Below are positions 1 to 10,532 of a DNA stretch of 64,000 bases, in pieces. The notes under the pieces are model-generated. The model was not told where the DNA came from. It ran no database searches and saw only the letters and a list, made by a program, of their open reading frames with translations. This DNA comes from Atopsyche davidsoni (Eukaryota > Arthropoda > Insecta > Trichoptera > Hydrobiosidae), in contig JAILWY010000009.1 of the NCBI GenBank assembly GCA_022113835.1, forward strand, positions 14,298,001 to 14,362,000, in the 5' to 3' direction. A program made the translations under genes and the position numbers. Position 1 is the stretch's first letter. Each line of letters opens with the position of its first letter.

Positions 1-959
1 TACTTATTTAATACAAGAATTTAGTATTTTTTTATGCTAGAAAAAAAATCACACATAACACAGCTATATCTTCTAAAACAAACTAAAACAAGTATTTGGA
101 CGAACATATTTATTACACGCGGATTTTGTTTTATCGGAAATATGCTTATATTGCAATATTAATTTTATAGGTACGTTGATGTTGATAATATTAAATACAA
201 TACTTTATAAATTTAATGCTGAATGAACCCTTGGTTATTTTATACACAGTAAATTGTTTAATTCCTGAGTAGACAAGAGGTCAAAAGCTCAAATATCCAC
301 GGGCTAGCGGTATTTTCAGGCTCGATAGTTCATGATGAAAGTTTCAGTTCATTTATATTAAATCTGTACTGGCCTTTTGAAATTGCTACATTCAAACTAT
401 TTTCTATATTAAAAATATAAATATATATAAGTGAACTGCGCTCTACAGAGTATAATAATTGAAGATGTCAACGTATATAAAAAATAATACTAATTTTATT
501 ATATATTGTTTTTGTAGCCAAATATTGGTCAGATTTTCATCAGTTAACGATTTGAATTGTAGGATGTGTTTTCACAAAATGTGGCTAACTCGCCTTTAGT
601 GATATATTTATGAAAAAAGCGCGTCCTTACATCAAAACTAGAGCGTACTTTTTTTTTGGTTATGCTTTGAATTTCTGTATTTTTTGAGATGCACTCTGAA
701 TACAATTCGATTATATCAAAAGTAATTATGTATATATATTTCATGCTTTAAATGTATTGAAGGGGATTTATAGTTTTCATTATAAAACATCTCACTATAA
801 AGGATATTTTGATAATGTCATATGCGTTAATATATTTGTTTTAATGTTAAAAATATCTAACAATGTATATTCTGGGATGATTTATTACCGGAGCTCTCAA
901 AAATCACTCTGGTACGGGTAAAAAATATTTTTATTAACTCTGCAAGAAATTTAGGAGGG
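1..959. other. AT-rich noncoding stretch
   Basis: Homopolymer-rich AT sequence with no plausible exon, RNA gene or repeat that I can support. The one open frame (minus strand, 544-744) is rich in AT-type codons and looks like chance. It is probably intronic or intergenic. Confidence 0.6.
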
Positions 960-2620
960 CGAACGGGGTTACAGATTGAGGATCCTTTTTTCTCAGTACT
1001 GCTAAGCTGCTAGCGTGAGCGGCAAAAACTGGTCCACATCACCCCTAATGAGAAAAAATGCATGCGGGGTAGGTCGGGGAAGGCGGGAGGCAACGCCTAA
1101 GTACGGTCCGCTGGATATTTATTGTCCCCGGGACAGACACGCACATGCAGGGATGCTATCCAGAGAAGCTTTCCAAAATTGATAGTAAACCTGAAAGTTT
1201 TAAAATTAATATTTATTTCATGAAACATAAAATATCAATAGACATAAAACAATAAATTCATAGGACCAACATGATCTGGATTCAAATATGATGTATTACT
1301 TCCGTCTGTATTAATGGCATCATTGTTTGATTAAAGTTAAAATATTTTCCGCGAATGAATAATAATAGAACTATATTTTTAGAATCGCACATCCAATCGT
1401 TATCATAATATTTGTGGAACAAAAAAATCTACGTTGACTCTTGTCGGAGTTGGGTATTTCAACGTTTTTATAATCACTTTATTACTAGCTATAAAAAAAA
1501 ACAGTAAAAGCGCGATAGTCATATATTTTTAATATGTATAATTATCAGAGGTGAAATTTTATTATTTTATGTTTGTTTTTCTATCTTTAATTTTATTTTC
1601 TAGATTTTTTAGAAATTATTTAGAAAAGTCGATAGACTTGTGCACACTTCTCGAAAGGCTTGCGCGCGTGCATCCCTGGCCGAGTCGCCAGCCGCTCCTT
1701 GTAGAATTCACCAATTTGGGCAACTGAAAGTAATGTCCTCATCGTTCGTAAATTGTCATTCACGCCTTTGTGCGCTGTCGCTGTTTACGCACTTTAAAAT
1801 ATTAAGGGACCTTTTGTTAAGTATATTTTATGTTATTTTTGGGCCTTATATTATTTCATTGAGTCATTTTAATAAATTTTACCATGGTGATTTTCATTTA
1901 AGCATTGGGCTTTGCTCTGGCAGTATTTATGAGACAATAAAAATAAATAAGGCGCACGTGGGTGTGTGTGTGTGTAAAGATTCATTACCACCACGGCACG
2001 CGGGTCTGATTCCCGTCTCATGATTAAACATATTTTTAAATGAGAGATCCCCAGTTGTAAAGTACACTACATTGCATTGATGAAATTTTTGAAATGGTTA
2101 CTTGCTTTTTTTTTTTTATTGCACAGTAAATTTTAATTCAATCAACGCGGAATTATTTTCTTGTAATGAGCATTTTTGTATTTTTACATTAATATTCAAA
2201 TGAAAATATGTAATTTTTGATATAATATTTTTTGCTAAAAAAAAGATATATTTGTAATATTATATTCCAGAATCAGTTATTATATAGTGCATCTGGTTAG
2301 GCGCTAGAACCACTCGGTCCCATTATATTTATTTTCTTTCATAATTCTCGATATCAATTTCCCCGCAATCTTTTCCAATTGTTCCTCATTTCGGCTGAAT
2401 AAATAAGCCCGTCCGCCCCGTATCGACTCCGTGATTCCAACTGCTTACTTCCCTCCGCCCTCCCCCACCTTCTACCCCGCCCTATAGAGCCGTTCCTCGG
2501 GCGGCCGCCTTGCCCTCCCAAAGGGCACCGCCTACCCGCTGTGTTGCCACACAAACAAACGCCGTTACTGCTTCCGGCGATATCAATCAGCCGTAATTAT
2601 TTAAAAAAAAAACAAAAAAA
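960..2620. other. Cluster of three GC-richer islands, possible regulatory modules
   Basis: Islands at about 960-1180, 1630-1790 and 2380-2590 rise sharply in GC over the AT-rich background and are not simple repeats. A (GT)7 run lies at 1962-1975. Just after it, 2000-2020 contains a stretch like the B box of a tRNA (GGTCTGATTCCCG), which could be a SINE remnant, but I see no matching A box at the right distance. No exon with both splice sites is convincing. Such islands in insect gene deserts are often enhancers, but here that is inference from composition. Confidence 0.35.
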
Positions 2621-4650
2621 AAAAAAAACACTTGCACAGGAATATCTACAGTGCCTTACTGTGCAGTCATTTTCTAAACTAGGCACACGTGAACCATGGC
2701 TTAGGAACACAATGGTCTGATTTTTTATTAATCTTAAGCTCTATGATTTTATAAAAGAGTACGGCCATACTGATACATTAATATATAACTTATTAAAGCA
2801 GTAATTTAAAATATATATTACCAAAATGCTTATGTGCACACAGTAGATAAAGATAAACCTATTATTGAATCATGTTCATTTCTTTAAATTAATTTCAAAG
2901 GTTTTCGTCGTTTTGCATTGAATCACAATGAAAGCATTCACCGACAGTCATATTTATATTTTTGCTCTAGCAAAAGTTTATTTTTAGAAGGTTTATTTGA
3001 AATCCACCTGCAGTCACTTGCTTGTAGTAAGGCTTTGCACTTTGAACTTTCGCCGGCTTTATTGTAGATTCCGCGACGAATATAATCCGCTTGATCCTCC
3101 CTCTCGACTCCGCTGCAGTGCCTCGCCCGAGCTTTTTCAGTCCCTGAACCGAAACGTCAGCAATTTCTCATGCAAAGGCTTGACATTCTGTTGTAAATGC
3201 CATTCTTTTTTTAAAGCTTGAGAATTTTTCATGAAATATGCTAGTAAATAGGTTTTGGTAGCTTTAAAAGAAATTCTAGTGCTTATATTGTAAGCATAAA
3301 ATTTTATTAGTTTCATTGTTACCATAGTAATCTCAGTTTACAAAAGTTAAGCCGAAGTAATTTAAATAGTTTACTATTACGACACTGAGACTCCTCCCCT
3401 CACCGGCGTGATTTTAATGATGGAACTTTAATATTTTTTAAGCTTTGAGTTGTTTTTATTTTTACTTTTGTATCAAGTGAAACTAAAGTTTTCTCATCAG
3501 GGTGCCACTTCAGGGGATTACCGGCCGAAGACTATGATGCATTTGGTAACTTCTCGAGTTCGAAATAGCGTGGCAAGTCGAGACTCGCAGCGTATCATAG
3601 AAACTGGTATGGAATATCTTGGAAAATAACTACCCAACTTTTGCCAGCTATCCGCTGTAAAGTCTCTATAGGTTTAAATATGTATTTTACTCTCCATACT
3701 TTGGAAAGTCTGAATTCACGCTCGAATACTTCTTCCGTTGAAATTATAAAAAACCAAGTTACCGTTTGTGGATAGTATAGTTTTGCGTACAAATGACGAA
3801 GATTTTAATGCAATAGGGTTCTTAAGTATTTTGCAGCGTCTTAGTAACTATATTCATACTTCTATATTTCGCATTGAGTTTATACATATTTAGTACACAA
3901 AAATAAAAATAAAATAATAATCGCGGATTCAAGGCGCCAAATGATTTTAAAACAACTTGTGAAATTTTTCTATTTGTTAATCATTATGAAAAAAGTTAAT
4001 TTAACAATTTATACCGGTATATTTAATTTTAATACAATTCATTATGCTCAAAAATATTTTAAAACGGAATGAACCGTTTAACTTTCAGTTAACCAAATAA
4101 TCAACACATTTTTTTTTAGTACAAGACGTATTTTATAATAAATATTTACTTATCATTTGAACTGCATCGAATATAGTAGTATGCATTGAATGCTTCTTGC
4201 ATTAAGATGCCGATGTGCTTAAAAACGTAATAACCTATAACTCAACGACCTTTTATCCTTTCAATTACTCTCCATTCACTAAAGGTCAGATAGTAAATGG
4301 GTCATAAGAAGGCAGCTACCTAATAAAAATTTTACGCCGCATAAAAACGGAGCTTTGTGTATTGTACTCAAATATAATTTCCCGACTGTCGACTCGACTT
4401 ATTTCGTCATTAATTTTTTTTTCACCCTGAGGATGATATGGCAGGTATAAATATTAATCGAGCAGACGAGGGTTCTCCAGAAAATGTGATTTTCAAATCA
4501 CTTGTTACCTAATGTGTAATCGATGCGAAAAACTTTGAAAGTTTGAAAGAAAAGTAATGTTCTCTAACGTAAATGCGACTTTATGGCTTTCTTGCATGCG
4601 ACACGTCAATTTAAAAAAACAGGAAATATTTTTGCTTTAGCTATTTAACT
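2621..4650. other. Noncoding, AT-rich
   Basis: Mostly AT-rich. A slightly GC-richer patch lies at 3000-3180 and another at 3390-3560. No gene, repeat or RNA that I can support. Confidence 0.55.
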
Positions 4651-4692
4651 GTGTCTTATTTACGTTGCTCATATATAATATATTTTAATCAG

Positions 4693-5070
4693 ATGCTAAT
4701 AAATCTGTATTGGAATGTATGGTTGTGTTGGATCTATAAATTGCACAGTATTTATTGCTCAGTGTGTTTCGTTCCTGGTACAACTTTTACAGTTATTTAT
4801 AAAGATAATACGGAAAACTGTCTACATAAAAAAATACCATGTATTTTGAAGACAGGTAAAAAGAAGCAACGCAAATTGCACAAGTCATACCGTGACATTA
4901 TGATAAACAAATCCCATACGGGCTTACATCAACAACTTTCTCTTATAGAGAAGCATATATATCAAAAAGCAAAGTTGACGTCAAAAAAAAAAATACAAGA
5001 AAACACGACACAAAGTTTTATGCACTCTATTTTTGATTCTCTGCCATGTTCTTGGCTGAAAAATTTTTAG
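4693..5070 (+). CDS. Unsupported 125-codon open frame
   Basis: This is among the longest frames in the window. It starts at an in-frame ATG at 4693 (the frame is open from 4651) and ends at TAG 5068-5070. The predicted product has a hydrophobic, Trp- and Cys-containing first third, then a Lys-rich tail that largely reflects A-rich DNA. No domain, signal peptide or family is recognisable, there is no clear promoter or splice site around it, and codon use follows base composition. It is most likely a chance frame, or at most a decayed coding fragment. Confidence 0.12.
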   Translation: MLINLYWNVWLCWIYKLHSIYCSVCFVPGTTFTVIYKDNTENCLHKKIPCILKTGKKKQRKLHKSYRDIMINKSHTGLHQQLSLIEKHIYQKAKLTSKKKIQENTTQSFMHSIFDSLPCSWLKNF

Positions 5071-5829
5071 CTCTTATATTTCCAGTTTATATTGCATACA
5101 CTCGACGCCATCAGTCTTCGCTCAGTGCCTTTTTGTCCGTGTGGGTAGCGTCACTTGTCGACGTAAGAATTTGATTTGACGGTCAGGATATCCGATATTC
5201 TGCTACCTTAAGTTCTTTCAAGTCTTTTTTAGTTTAACAATCTTTCAAAATTGATATCCATGTGTCGTGACGTAGCCAAAAATACCCACGTGCAGTGTGA
5301 GACTAATTTTGTTTGCCTCTTAAAGGTACATACACATATCTATTTGTTTAATTTATAAGATAGTATAAGATAATATAAATTATAAGATCTAAAGATAAAT
5401 TGCAAAAAAGGTTTTATCTTAAGAATCTACCGGGAATATTTAAAACTAGGGGTTTGCGATTTACTACTTGAGGTTATGGCTAAAAATTACAGTTTATTTT
5501 TCTTAAAGCGAATGCTTTCGGTATTCACTTGCGCATTTTTTTAAATAAAGCATTTTATCAATTTCACATACTATATTGGGGGTTGACTTAAAATCTTCAA
5601 TAGTTTGTTCAAAAAATTATTTTCTAATAATTAAACATACCTAAAAGATAGTAATGGATCTATCATTATACAGATTTTTTTTAAATGCACGACCTAGTTA
5701 TTTGCTCGAAGTTTCCCCTTATTCTTGGGTATCACTTTTCATTGTATGTTGTTGGTTTCTCATATTAAATTTCCTTTTAATAAAGGCTATAAATAATTCG
5801 ATGAAATCATCGGCTTTAATTGAACACAG
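5071..5829. other. Noncoding, AT-rich
   Basis: No supported gene. A frame beginning at ATG 5654 runs 122 codons into the next GC island, but its two halves differ completely in composition and nothing in it resembles a known domain. Confidence 0.5.
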
Positions 5830-6062
5830 TTTCCCACGAATAACAACCAACAGTCTCTGGAGTGGGCGCAGTAGTGCTGCAGTTGCGATTCTCTCCCGGT
5901 CGCCGTGGGTGTGGGCTCGCCCACATCACGGTCCGCCCACACCGCGGGCCATTCAGTACTCCTTTCTAAAGCCCTTTCGCTCAGTGCTGACTTCCTACAA
6001 CATCATCTGCACCCGGCAGTGAGATAAACCGATTCCCAGAACAGAGACATCGGTTTATTTTG
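5830..6062. promoter_or_regulatory. GC-rich island with palindromic GC box and hairpin
   Basis: The island contains TGTGGGCTCGCCCACA (5910-5925), a 7-bp inverted repeat around TC, next to GTGGGTGTGGG and CCGCCCACACC (Sp/KLF- or GLI-like sequences by consensus). At its end ATAAACCGAT (6024-6033) and ATCGGTTTAT (6049-6058) form a perfect 10-bp stem with a 15-nt loop. A regulatory role is inferred. The hairpin could also be a transposon end, but no partner end is visible. Confidence 0.35.
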
Positions 6063-6770
6063 TTCACGGAAAAGGTTAATAATGTTGCTTCCTTTGCCTT
6101 CCTTCCTTTTAACATTAGATACTAAACGACTATAGTAACATTTACGTATGAAACAGATGAAGTTTTCATTGATTTTAAGAAATGTTTTATTTAGAAAAAT
6201 ATACTGTCAAATTTTTATTTGATCAAATTACGAAGGGTCTTTATTGTGATTGTACAAAAATATGTCAAAAGTGTTGTATTATTTTTTTACTACTGTCAAT
6301 AGACGATAATACTTCCGATGGTTATCCATAGCATTTTTTTAAAGTCATTGAAGATTTTCTCGGCCATCAAAATGTTGACTCCCTTTAAGCCAAAAACCTT
6401 ACCCGCTATAAAATAAATAATGCTTGGCGTATTATTTTTCCCTTCTCAATGACGTATTTAAATTATCAAACAACATATCGATTGATATAGATTAAATGAA
6501 TGATTCACAAAGCATAGATAATGCTGTAAATATGGCCAAGCCTTTATACGTGGTTATTATCGCTTGTATTTAAAAAACTAACAAAATAAAAATATTTTAC
6601 ATTTTATCAACATACATCATAAAGTTAATAAAAAGTTTTTATACGTAAAGTATCTCTGTATTTTAAATTAATGAATGTCAGCTTGGAGAATCGGCTTCGG
6701 AATATGTTCTGCAAAGTTCCCAGTTTGTTTGTGATGAATAAATGTAATTCGGTTACATGATAATGTATTT
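6063..6770. other. Noncoding, AT-rich
   Basis: Nothing beyond AT-rich intron-like sequence is visible. Confidence 0.55.
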
Positions 6771-6905
6771 TTCGGGGAGCTATTTCTGGAGCCTCACCCC
6801 TCGCGGTTCTGCTGTCAACACTCTGACGTCACTCGTGGCAGCTGACATTTGAGTTTCCGTGGCACCTTCAAGATGAACCAGTCAGTACTCTGCCAAGTCA
6901 TTTTT
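6771..6905. promoter_or_regulatory. Short GC-richer island with a perfect CRE
   Basis: It contains the palindrome TGACGTCA (6824-6831, CREB/ATF class) followed by CAGCTG (E-box). It lies 423 bp upstream of the first ratchet-type microexon. The second microexon also has perfect CREs nearby. Binding is inferred from the consensus only. Confidence 0.35.
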
Positions 6906-7240
6906 AAGGCTTCAGATACTATGAATGAGTAAACAATCATTTAAAGCACGTTTTTTATATATAAAACCAATGGATCGTAAATAAACGTTCTGTAAAAAGT
7001 CATCTGTAATAGGTATCCTATGTTTAGTATTACGTGCACACATTGCTTTATTACTCTCTCAATTTTGCCGTCGGCTTAACCACTTACTTTTTAAAAACTC
7101 TCAGTGAGGTAGAGATCTAATTGTAAGAAACCTTGATGAGGATTTCGCCTTCAGAGGGTCCAAGTTGTCGATGGGATTCAACATATTTTACTTATATTTT
7201 CTGTATGCAAGTTTTTGTGATTGTTTTTAACTTTGTAAAT

Positions 7241-7259
7241 TTCTTTGTTGCAGGTAAGT
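7241..7259 (+). other. Recursive (ratchet) splice site 1
   Basis: The sequence is a pyrimidine-rich acceptor ending TTGCAG (7248-7253) joined directly to a consensus donor GTAAGT (7254-7259). This is the AG|GTAAGT arrangement of zero-nucleotide ratchet points known from Drosophila long introns such as those of Ubx: splicing to the acceptor regenerates a donor. The matching site 48.7 kb downstream makes chance less likely. Confidence 0.65.
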
Positions 7260-7310
7260 TTTCACTCTACTGTCTTGAGGTGTTATAATGAAGTGCAAAA
7301 CCGTTTTATC
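7254..7310 (+). CDS. Candidate 57-nt microexon A, starting with a regenerated donor
   Basis: The exon is bounded by TTGCAG before 7254 and the donor GTAAGT at 7311-7316. Its length is 57 nt, a multiple of three, and in frame 0 it is fully open: VSFHSTVLRCYNEVQNRFI. It is 39/57 identical without gaps to microexon B at 55936-55992, and 9 of 19 residues match (VS.H..V.RC, NRF); two nucleotide differences are synonymous (His, Arg codons). Because the exon starts GTAAGT it can be removed by recursive splicing or kept as a cassette, as for Drosophila Ubx mI/mII. The frame assignment assumes entry in phase 0. The alternative frame starting G|GT AAG meets TAA. I do not recognise the peptide or the host gene; it could also be noncoding. 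Confidence 0.5.
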
Positions 7311-7316
7311 GTAAGT

Positions 7317-9290
7317 AAAATTAAAAAAATGTACGCACTCGTCTACCTGTTGATGTCAGCCAAAACTTTGGGAAAATTGGTCGGGACTCACAAGTATCGC
7401 TTGTTTTTTTTATTTTTTAATAAATATTATCACTAGTATATTCTTTATGATATTTTATTTATATTACAGCTATAATAACCGGCAAACATGTTTTAGTAAA
7501 TAAATAATTATTTTATTATATTAAAATATAGCCACGAATAAAGAATTTATTACATGAATAAAAAATATTTAGAAATAAGTAGTTCTATGAAATTAATTAA
7601 ATCGTGTAAAAATTGTATAAACGATTTTGCAAGTGTGTTTATATAATATTAATTGATACCGGTTAGACAAAAGAAATATATATAGATAATTGACACGCAA
7701 ACCAGCGATTAGATGTTTTCGCGCTTTTTGGCACGTTAAATATATTGTCTATTATAACACACAAACAACATAAAACCGATAGCTTAAAGGTATCACAAAA
7801 AAATACAAATATTAAATGTAGACATTAGTACGTCTAGCTTCTCCGGTCAAGGTTTCTATAATTTCACGGAAAATGCCTGCCAATACCGAGAATATCCATC
7901 GGATTACATCTGAAATATACCTCTTTTTCACATAGTACAGGGTGTTTGATATTTTCAAGAATTATTTAATAATACAGGTAATTTTTAACCGAAGTGTTTT
8001 TTCATTTGAATAAGCTAATTACTCCGGTCATATATTTAAATATGTAACCAAGCTCTAGATCTGTTTTTTTAAGCTCAATTTTAAGCAGTTAGATGCTCTA
8101 GTCGGCCCATAAAAAATAAACGCTATAGTCTATATAGCTACTGAGACTTTTTCGCCTCGTCTGAAAATTTCATTGGATTATATTCTGAATTATGACTGTT
8201 TTCAGATCTAGACACCTGTCATGTTTCATATCGGAACTTTATAATTCAATTTCAACGTTATCCGACCAACTCCTGGGCCCGTAAATCTGTCAGTGTTTAG
8301 GATGACTCGAAACCCGAGTGTTATTTCATTGTTTGAATACAGCCTTTTATTCAATTTTTTATCAATTCCTATATCATACGGATTATTACAATGTAAAACA
8401 TCAAAATACATTCAAAACATCTTCCGCCGGTTAGCATAACAAGACATTTTTAATATAATCTACTAATTATTAAATAGCCATTGTGTGTGGGTGGGTGTGT
8501 GTGCATGTTTCATTTTTGGGTTCTCTATAGAATATCTTAAAAGATACAACGCTGATTTTTTGCACGCAAGTTCAGTGAGATTTTCCGCAGTTATGTGCCG
8601 AATTTCAAGACGATAGGATAATATTTTCATTCATAAACTAATTAAATAAAACTATCAAATATGCTTTATGTACGAATTATATGATTCTGTTGTTCACAGC
8701 GATAATTTCAAATTTAGAATTTTTACAAAAAAACAAAAATATGATGCTTCTAAGAAATTTCCAGTTTATGTCAGCTTGACACAAGTACCAATTTTATTTT
8801 TTAGTTGCGTTAGAAATTTTTAATCACATCATCAATAACTTAAAATGCCTCCTAAAAAAATAACACCGTCTAAGCACAGCAAACGTAATTAAAAAAGAAT
8901 AGCACAATTGAACGTGATAAAGACTGCATCTAATAAAGAACAGTGCAGTGAAAGTGATTCGATGTTTGTGACACGAAATGTGATATTTCCTAGAATGGCT
9001 TTGCTTTCAAAATTAATATTCGGTTATTAAAAAAATATGTGTACAAAATATTCATCTAATTGTCAGCCAAACATATGTTCAAACACTATTGCATCGTTCA
9101 TCGAATACGTCATTCTGTGACGGGCTACATTTCTAGTATTTATATAAAAACTATTAGTTTGAGGTCAATAGACACGTGAAGAAGAACGGGTATATAAAAA
9201 AAAGGTATTGGAATCAAAGCAATAAAATAATAAGGAATGTTTTTTATTTGGCAAAAGTAACTCTGAAAACTATTCGTTTTCGCTAATTTT
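7317..9290. other. Noncoding, AT-rich
   Basis: AT-rich, with GT-rich simple sequence at about 8482-8504. No gene, repeat pair or RNA that I can support. Confidence 0.55.
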
Positions 9291-9530
9291 TATATTGTCA
9301 AGTGTTGGTTTTCTTGGTGAGTTGTTCGGAAAGTGTGGACCAGCCTTACAGCACGGATGCTATGACATTTGTTTGTGCTGTCCCAGTGACCCGCCCCGCC
9401 GCGCCGCCCCGCAACAGACTTGCCGGGGCGGGGGCGGCGCTAAAAATAGCCTCCATATCTGGACAGCCGGCTCGCAGACGCGACGACCGGAAAAATGGCA
9501 CAGAAGCCTTTTTTCGATGATGTGCTTTGA
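9291..9530. promoter_or_regulatory. CpG-rich island with MEF2 and CArG-like sites
   Basis: A very GC-rich core (9389-9440) is followed by CTAAAAATAG (9440-9449), a perfect MEF2 palindrome, and then CCATATCTGG (9453-9462), one base away from an SRF CArG box. Open frames on both strands here overlap each other and reflect the GC bias. A muscle- or neural-type enhancer is possible, by inference from motifs. Confidence 0.35.
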
Positions 9531-10298
9531 TAATGCCGTCTTTTTGTTTTGTTGCCGGCACTTTATATGTAGATCAACATATATTTATATCATGTGATAA
9601 AGATCAATGGTTTTGAGCTTTTCAAACAGTTTCGATATTAAACGGGGAAATTATTCAATCTGTTACAGAAGATTTTTTTTTATGTTTCCCTTATTTTTGC
9701 GAAACCCAAAATAATATTTTAGTATTTTTTAACTCACTTTGAACTTCACTCTTCGTTATCACTGAGCTTACTACTAGACAACAAGGGAATTGATAAAGTG
9801 ATGCGTGTGCTCAAATGCTCTTGTCTCATTCATTTTCTCTTGTGTAAATTGGGGAAAAACATGTTATTATATTTTGTTATAAATAGTTTTTTTTATTTCC
9901 TTTAAACCTTAAGCTATTTATAACTTCTCAAGCTTCATTTGGAAACACTTTCTCAGCAAGTAGCCATACCAGCCGTTGAATATACCACAAAGACGTTTGA
10001 ATGTGTGTTGGACGTGATTATACCGTATTAAAAATAAATGGTTTGCACCTTAAAGTCTTACCATCATTTTTATTATTATAATTAAAACTTAAATATGTGT
10101 AAAAGGTTTTTCTCTTTTATGCTACGTTTTGTGTGTTCTTAACAGTGAAGAATCAAAAGCTACTTTTAGAGAAAATATAAAATAAATATTGAAAAAAAAA
10201 TTACAACAATGCAGACTGCCTTTTTTGAATATAATAATATTTTTCTCTGCAATTGGAAATGCAGAGAGCTTTACGAATATGTATATTTTATGAACATA
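9531..10298. other. Noncoding, AT-rich
   Basis: No supported gene or repeat. Confidence 0.5.
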
Positions 10299-10532
10299 CT
10301 ATTTCTTCTGAGCTTTCATACTTGTAAACATGAACTTCGCTGTTGAATATTCCGAGTTTTCCGGCTCTGCGTCGTGAGTCGCAGGCGCGGGGCTTCCCGG
10401 AGAGCTTTTGCCAGTGCTCTCTCCCCCACCCCGACTCCTGCTCCTACCCCTGCCCCGGGAACGAAAGTTCCCTGGCATACCTTTGAAATATACATTTTTA
10501 ATTTGGTCTATTTTAAGCCGTAATGATAGCAT
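10299..10532 (-). CDS. Arg/Ser/Gly-rich small open frame, uncertain
   Basis: On the minus strand an ATG at 10532 opens 77 codons. The N-terminal 18 residues are AT-coded. A middle Arg-Ser-Gly-Arg repeat (RSRGRGRSRSRGGGE) is followed by a Ser/Pro/Ala-rich acidic tail and a terminal KAQKK. RG/RS repeats are typical of RNA-binding proteins, but no folded domain is present, and a purine-rich GC island would yield such a repeat by chance. The opposite strand is also open over the island. It may be a chance frame, a decayed processed copy or an exon; no clear splice sites decide. Confidence 0.2.
   Translation of the reverse strand: MLSLRLKIDQIKNVYFKGMPGNFRSRGRGRSRSRGGGESTGKSSPGSPAPATHDAEPENSEYSTAKFMFTSMKAQKK

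Noticed and set aside
1996..2022. tRNA gene or SINE B box
   Set aside because: No A box at the right distance and no cloverleaf arms; only the T-loop-like piece matches.
4651..5070. 139-codon open frame, one of the two longest, as a gene
   Set aside because: It starts at a non-ATG codon, is AT-biased, has no domain and no promoter or splice context. Listed only as a low-confidence frame.
5654..6022. 122-codon frame with hydrophobic N terminus
   Set aside because: The apparent transmembrane half is T-rich DNA and the second half is a GC island; the join has no biological sense.
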